DNA from: Paracyclopina nana
Taxonomy: Eukaryota > Arthropoda > Copepoda > Cyclopoida > Cyclopettidae
Assembly (NCBI GenBank): GCA_019096065.1
Contig: JAGUCH010000002.1
Location: forward strand, 14,582,501 to 14,646,500
DNA: 64,000 nucleotides
Reading direction: 5' to 3'
Shown here: positions 59,062 to 64,000 of the stretch, piece after piece
Layout of the letters: each line of letters begins with the position of its first letter
Numbering within the stretch: the first letter of the stretch is position 1
The notes under the pieces: model-generated
What the model saw: the letters and a program-made list of their open reading frames with translations, nothing else
What the model was told of the DNA's origin: nothing
The model's database searches: none
Position numbers and translations under genes: made by a program

Positions 59062-62000
59062 TTATCTTTCCACAGCTGATGAATTGATGCTTTCTAGCAC
59101 ATGGTGATCAGAGCTCTCGTAGTTGGGATTGCTGCAGTACTTCTTGGCCTGGCTTGCGTTGATGCCAAGGATGCTCTTGAGCCCGAGGCCGACCATGGAG
59201 CATCCGATGAGGATCATGACAGTGAGTACCACAGCCAGTTCGAAGTTGTTGGTGTTGGTGTGAGACACCGCAGAGTCCTGCTCGTTTTCTTCGACTGGAC
59301 ACAATGTTGAGTGTATGGATGTGTAGTGCTCTCCGGGTTGGATGGGATCACCTTGCTCGTTTGTTGGGGTCAAAGCAATTGTGTAGAGCCTGCAAGCCTT
59401 CAAGGGTCGAACCTCGAGATAGCCTCTATGTCTCGTTTTCAGACGTGACAGCCAAGACAATTGTCTCATTTGATTGCTGCACGACTCCGTATGGTTGTCT
59501 TCCTTTCTGCCCTCGTTAGAGTCGCACACAGTCACCCTCCAATTCCTAATAATGGCATCTGCAGCGCATTTGGACCCCTACAACGTGGATAAGTGCAATA
59601 TCAGTACAGTACTTAATTTATGGCACTTTTCCAACTATAAAGTCATAAAATACAAATATTTGTCAGCTTGCAGATTTTTGAACTCTTTCTTTGAATGTAA
59701 TTTAACTTGAATTTTACTTTCTGCATAAAACTGATTACATACACAGAATCATATCCTATGTGAGTGGTAACTCATTTTTTATATTTTTTTGCATAGCTGT
59801 GTATTCATTCTCTTATACCTTTTTAATTAGATCAACATTGTGTCTAGAGCTCCATGGGGAAGCTTGCATTTGTGGTTGCTAGCAACATAAAAGATACATG
59901 ACTTGGAAGGTGAAAAACTTTAGCCTCGTGTGAGCGTTTATTTTTTCATTTGTGAAGTCTGAGTGCAAAAATTCCTTGAGCACCCAATGGAATGGAAATT
60001 GCTTTGCATCTCCTACATGATTTATTTGAAAGCAGGCAAAAAGGAAGCCTTTAAACTTTGAAAAATACCAAAACCAAAGACCCCCACTTGAGTTCTCGAG
60101 CAGAAAGCTCAAGCTTTCATTTATGTCAGTCATATTAAAAAAATTACATTGATTGAACGTTTTGAGTTGATTTTCAATTTACTTTTGTAGCTTAAAGTTT
60201 TTCTCTCACTTGTCAGATGGTCTTCAAACACGACAGGAAAAGTGACGAGTTTTATTCTGAGGCTGCTCTTCAACTTTCCTGGCAACAACCTTTTAGCCTA
60301 ACTTTTCCAAGCTGTTAGTTCTTTGCCAAAAAGGGGCCTCTTTCTCAACGGCCCTCCAAAAGTGTACTTTGTAAGGTGAAGTATCAAAAGGTTACATATA
60401 ACTAATGACCTATCTTACGAAAAAGTTAATTGGCAAAAAAGCGGAAAGACCGATTTCCTGCTTTTTTCCTCATAATCAGTGCTGAAAATTATCAGCATCA
60501 AGGCTTTTTTTGGCCACAGTAGATAGATTACAATTACTGTTCTATTTTCCTTCTTTTAATTTCGCTAATGGCTTCCAAATTTTCTTTCTTTGATTAATGG
60601 TGGCAGCTCAGGTTTTTTTTTACCGTGCGTTAACTTGAATCAGTCTCCCAATATCCAAAAGAAAAATTTTCGCGTACTTTCTTCATTTAAAGTGCGTTAA
60701 ATTACCATGGAACAAACCAGAGCATTAATTTAAAAAAACAAACCGTGCATGCTTTAAATAAAGGTGAATTGCGTCAACAGCATATTTCATTAAAACAGGT
60801 AAATAAATAAAGTTTTTCATTAAGAAAAAATAAAAAGCAGAATCCCGGTTTGATACAAAAAAATGAGAAAAGTAAAAATCAGGGCCATGAGTTGGTTTAA
60901 CGTGCACAATTGTTTTTCTCCTAGCTCTTTTACCTTATAAAACAAACCCGAGAGCGTTTCTACAAGGACGAACGGAGCGTGTGAGGGCATTAAACACGCG
61001 CACGCGGTAATCCTTACTTGATCTATGACAAGCCTCAATGAGTCGTGTCCAGCAAGGGCCTCAATTTTGGGCTGCGGAATCGTCCTCGTCTCGTAAGTCC
61101 AAAGCGTCTCTCCCGCCTTGACCACTTGCAGAATCGAGGATGGCGGAGCCCTCAGGCGGAACTGATACTCTTGACAAGGCTGCAAATTGAGGACATCATA
61201 TCGGCCGATGTCGGCCTCCGTTTGCCGAAGCGAGTCTCGCTTGCAGCCTTCGAGGCCGCCGGCCGATTTCACGTGCACGGGGCAAGTCTCCATTTGCCAG
61301 GAATTTTGCACGATCTGGTGATTGCATCCGGGAGGCCAAAAGAACTCGGCCCTGTTAGCGAAAATGTTGACCATTGTGTGTCTGCCTGAAGGCCACGCCA
61401 GTTTCGGCCTCGAATACAGGAGGAGATTGTTTGCACAGCTCTCGTTATCATTATTTGCAGCAGTGTGGAGCGGCACCACTCCGAGTGCGATGCTGTAGAT
61501 TTTGCAATCATCTTCTACCACGATGGAGTGCTCAGTGGTGTCCTTGCCCAGAACTGGGGTATGGTGGACTTGGTCGTCGGAGCTCGAATCGGCCTCCGAG
61601 GCCGATGGCAAGGAGGAGTACTCGATGAAGTACGAGGAGAAAAGCTCGCTGGCCTTCAGCCCTTTGAGAAGCTGGTCAATGTGGTGCCAAGACACGCTAT
61701 AAAACCAAACTTTGCTCAACTCTTAATTATCATGTTGTGGAGTCTGATCCGAAAAAAGGCCGGGCTTTTTTTTCTTGTGACATTTGCATGCATTTTTAAT
61801 AGGGAATCGATTGACATTCTGCATTATCGGAAATCATGCCCATTTCTGGAAAAGTCCGACATTTATGCCCTGTTCATCTACAACGGCTATTTCAGCCGTA
61901 ACTTTAGCAGTCTTACAAAAAATTTTTCGTTATTTTATAGCGACAAAAATTGTCTTTAGTCAGCGTAAGACAAGTCGTTAGCGTACGAATCGGACAAGCG

Positions 62001-63788
62001 CGTTGGTCAAGTTAAGCGTATGCTGGCTAGGGATGACTAATCAATTTTGATTTGCCTTTGTTGAAGGGCCATCTTCCTACCTTCCTTTGGTTTAGTGGGT
62101 CCTAACGTCAGGATGAGTCTTACCAGAGCCTTATATTATAAGTCTCTGAGTCTTACAGTAAAGAGACTGAATTAATGCCCTGTTCATGTACTCGCGATCC
62201 TTCTAGGATTGACTAAACTAATGCATTGGAAAGAATTCACCGAAATGATAGACCTGGTAGAATGTTTTAGTCGGCCCTAGCAGGCCGGCTTTACTTGCAG
62301 CAAGCCTCATCCTTACGTTAGGACACACTAAACCAAAGGAAGGTTGGAAGTTTGCCCTTGAACAAAGGCAAATCCAAATTGATTTAGTCAACCCTAGCCA
62401 TTATGTGCTTAACCAAGATGATCTATAATATAAGGTGACATACTAGCTGAGCTTCACTTCTATGAGCTGTCGGACTATACTGTGGTACCCCGTCTGACGA
62501 AAAAAAATTGAACACTGTGAATTTTATCAATATTAACAATTTCATTTTTTGCCAGAGTTTCACAGAAAACGCCAAAATAGAGAGCTTTTGAGAAGTAAAA
62601 AAAAACTAGCAACACTAACTTCAAAACAAAACAGTTTCAGCAAAAATTAGCCACATTGGATTTAAAGGAGTAGATGAGAAAAGTAGCAAAGATGCTGATA
62701 GTAGCCCTTCCTGTTTTTAAAGCCTGGGCTGGAAAATTCAATGTTATTGAAGTTAAAGTTGATTATATTATAAATTGATAATCATATCAGAGCTAAAAAT
62801 GCATTTAAAAATGAAAAATTCTTAGGGAATAATATTAGAAATCATTAGCTCCAGCATCTGCATTACTTTCTACTTTTGTTCCCTCATTTAGTGATAGCAG
62901 CGCCGCCGCAGTTATGACGAACAGATTTCGTGATTTTATGTCTTTTTGTTCCGTCAAGAATAGCCTTGCGAGATGGGGCTGTGCTTAACTTGATCAATGC
63001 TCTTGCATTGATCAAAAGCTAACGACTGATCTTACGCTCACAGCGGCTCACTTAAGACAATTTTTGTCGCTATAGAATAACGAAAAATTTTCGTAAGACT
63101 GCTAAAGTTAAGACTGAATTTGTCGTTGTAGATGAACAGGGCATAATACCTTAACATACTTGATCTACTTTGTCAATTTGACGTCAGTCTTGATTTTTCA
63201 AACTTAAAAATCTTTCTACGCATCAAACTCAATTTGGCATTCGAATTCCTGTTTTCTTAATTTTTTATTCAAATTGGCTGTTGGCTCTAAATTAAGTAAC
63301 TTTGTAGCCCTGTTCACTTGCATTTATTATCAGCAAAATAACGCGCGATATCATGCTGATATTTGCTAATATCCGGTATATGTAAAATCATTTTTCAGAT
63401 TTAGATTTCATAATAAATATTAAATATTTTCAGTATTTCTCTCCGATATTTTGCCAAAATACGTATCAGACATAATAAGCAGGTGAACAGGCCCTTAACC
63501 TTTATGCTAGATATTTTATAGATAATATTCTAGATATTTTATGTTTTTTTCGGATCAGACTCTGATAGAACTGAGGGGACAAATTCACCTTAATCTAACT
63601 TGCGAAGATGTGAAGGTGTTGAGGTCGTTTCCCACGGAGATGGCCAAAACTTCGGGGGAATTGCTTTCGAGAATTCTCTCAAGTTTCGAGTGCGGTAGGC
63701 ATTTCGAGTTTTCGAGGCCTAAAGCGAATGAAGGAGACAGATGAAGAAGGAACAGCAGGCAGAAGCTACTACAAGGGACAAGTGCCAT
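59062..63788 (-). CDS. FN3-type single-pass membrane protein (incomplete model)
   Basis: Unrecognised receptor-like protein. Supported exons on the minus strand are 63589..63788, 61018..61696 and 59062..59545. Exon 1 encodes a signal peptide (MALVPCSSFCLLFLLHLSPS). Its phase fits exon 2 to give SSQVRLSVSWHHID, the start of a fibronectin type III-like domain that continues YFIEYSS. A second FN3-like unit includes LNLQPCQEYQFRLRAP. Exon 3 supplies another FN3-like end (ACRLYTIALTP), then a membrane helix (FELAVVLTVMILIGCSMVGL) and a short tail. Exon 2 ends in phase 0 but exon 3 begins in phase 2, so at least one exon between 59546 and 61017 is missing from this model, or one boundary differs. 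Two decayed copies of exon 3 lie just downstream. Confidence 0.6.
59546..61017 (-). other. Intron region of the FN3 gene, possibly holding an unfound exon
   Basis: About 1.5 kb of AT-rich DNA. A missing exon is expected from the phase mismatch, but I could not pick one confidently. A minus-strand open stretch at 59879-60133 is the only sizeable candidate. Confidence 0.4.
61863..63146. mobile_element. 1.28-kb foldback element with about 120-bp TIRs in FN3-gene intron 1
   Basis: The left arm (61863-61982) starts TTATGCCCTGTTCATCTACA and ends near AAGTCGTTAGC. The right arm (63018-63146) is its reverse complement with scattered mismatches, ending GTAGATGAACAGGGCATAA. No transposase inside. A smaller element is nested at 62024-62400. 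Confidence 0.75.
62024..62400. mobile_element. Nested 377-bp MITE with about 90-bp TIRs
   Basis: The left end begins TGGCTAGGGATGACTAATCA. The right end is the inverse, closing TTAGTCAACCCTAGCCA. Arms match over about 90 bp (for example TTCCTTTGGTTTAGTG against CACTAAACCAAAGGAA). It lies wholly within the larger element, so it inserted later. Confidence 0.75.
63307..63494. mobile_element. Short 188-bp inverted-repeat element
   Basis: Ends GCCCTGTTCACTTGC and GCAGGTGAACAGGCCC. The end motif CCCTGTTCA is shared with the 1.28-kb element at 61863, which suggests related families. No coding capacity. Confidence 0.55.
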
Positions 63789-64000
63789 GTTTGCTTTCAC
63801 TCTCACGACTAGTGAGCGATCTGGTTGCTAAACTCGCTTTTCGCCCGCCTCTCAAAGCTTTCGGTTTGAGCCATAGAGCATTTTTACCCGCTCCAATTCC
63901 GGGCGTGGATGAAATGTGCAAATTCAATGCTAATCTATTGTAAAAACCTTTTGACTGAGCTCTTTTTTCCCCTTTTTGTAGCGCTTTTGAGCTTACCTAG
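63789..64000. other. Right edge, upstream of the FN3 gene
   Basis: Expected to contain the promoter of the minus-strand FN3 gene. No recognised gene. Confidence 0.4.

Noticed and set aside
61045-61628. Plus-strand open frames of 84-114 codons
   Set aside because: Antisense to FN3 exon 2, which carries the recognisable domains.

Overview
The window is animal nuclear DNA, most likely from an arthropod (insect or crustacean) with a fairly compact genome. The evidence is short GT-AG introns (often 50-80 bp), single-copy metazoan housekeeping genes packed on both strands, a black/CSAD-type decarboxylase like the arthropod aspartate 1-decarboxylases, and AT-rich intergenic DNA full of inverted-repeat elements. 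I cannot name the species. Exon boundaries were read by eye from splice signals and codon phase; every multi-exon gene listed closes into one frame, except the FN3 gene at the right end.

Left block (1-12.1 kb): cytosolic tryptophanyl-tRNA synthetase (-) with an unusual C-terminal extension, HP1 (+), FAM50/XAP5 (+), the ER-stress factor ATF6 (-) and coatomer alpha COPA (+). Accessory block (13.4-29.2 kb): two related genes for secreted proteins with a PAN/apple-like domain and a kelch-like C-terminus. Between them lie inverted minisatellites, a probable DNA transposon and a 5.5-kb palindrome built from 171-bp satellite units and bounded by TTAA. The long open frames inside that palindrome are a by-product of the 3x57-bp unit and are not annotated as genes. 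The second gene has a large intron holding a TIR insertion missing from the first gene, plus an inverted 15-bp minisatellite.

Middle block (29.4-41.5 kb): CARNMT1 (-), RAD9 (+), SSX2IP/ADIP (-), collagen galactosyltransferase COLGALT (-), a GPR158-like ectodomain protein lacking the 7TM part (-) and TMEM216 (-). Right block (42.8-58 kb): black/CSAD-type decarboxylase (+) with a TATA promoter, PRRC1 (-), a secreted sushi-kelch protein (-), YIPF1/2 (-), mitochondrial VLCAD (+) and a single-exon SUPT20H (+). Right end (58-64 kb): an incomplete FN3 membrane-protein gene (-) with degraded copies of its last exon and nested foldback elements in its intron.

The genes form no common pathway. Shared themes are the secretory pathway (ATF6, COPA, YIPF, PRRC1, COLGALT), chromatin and genome maintenance (HP1, SUPT20H, RAD9) and centrosome/cilium (SSX2IP, TMEM216). 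The most unusual parts are the satellite palindrome and its companion foldback elements, the TrpRS extension, the receptor-like ectodomain without a receptor, and the PAN/kelch gene pair.
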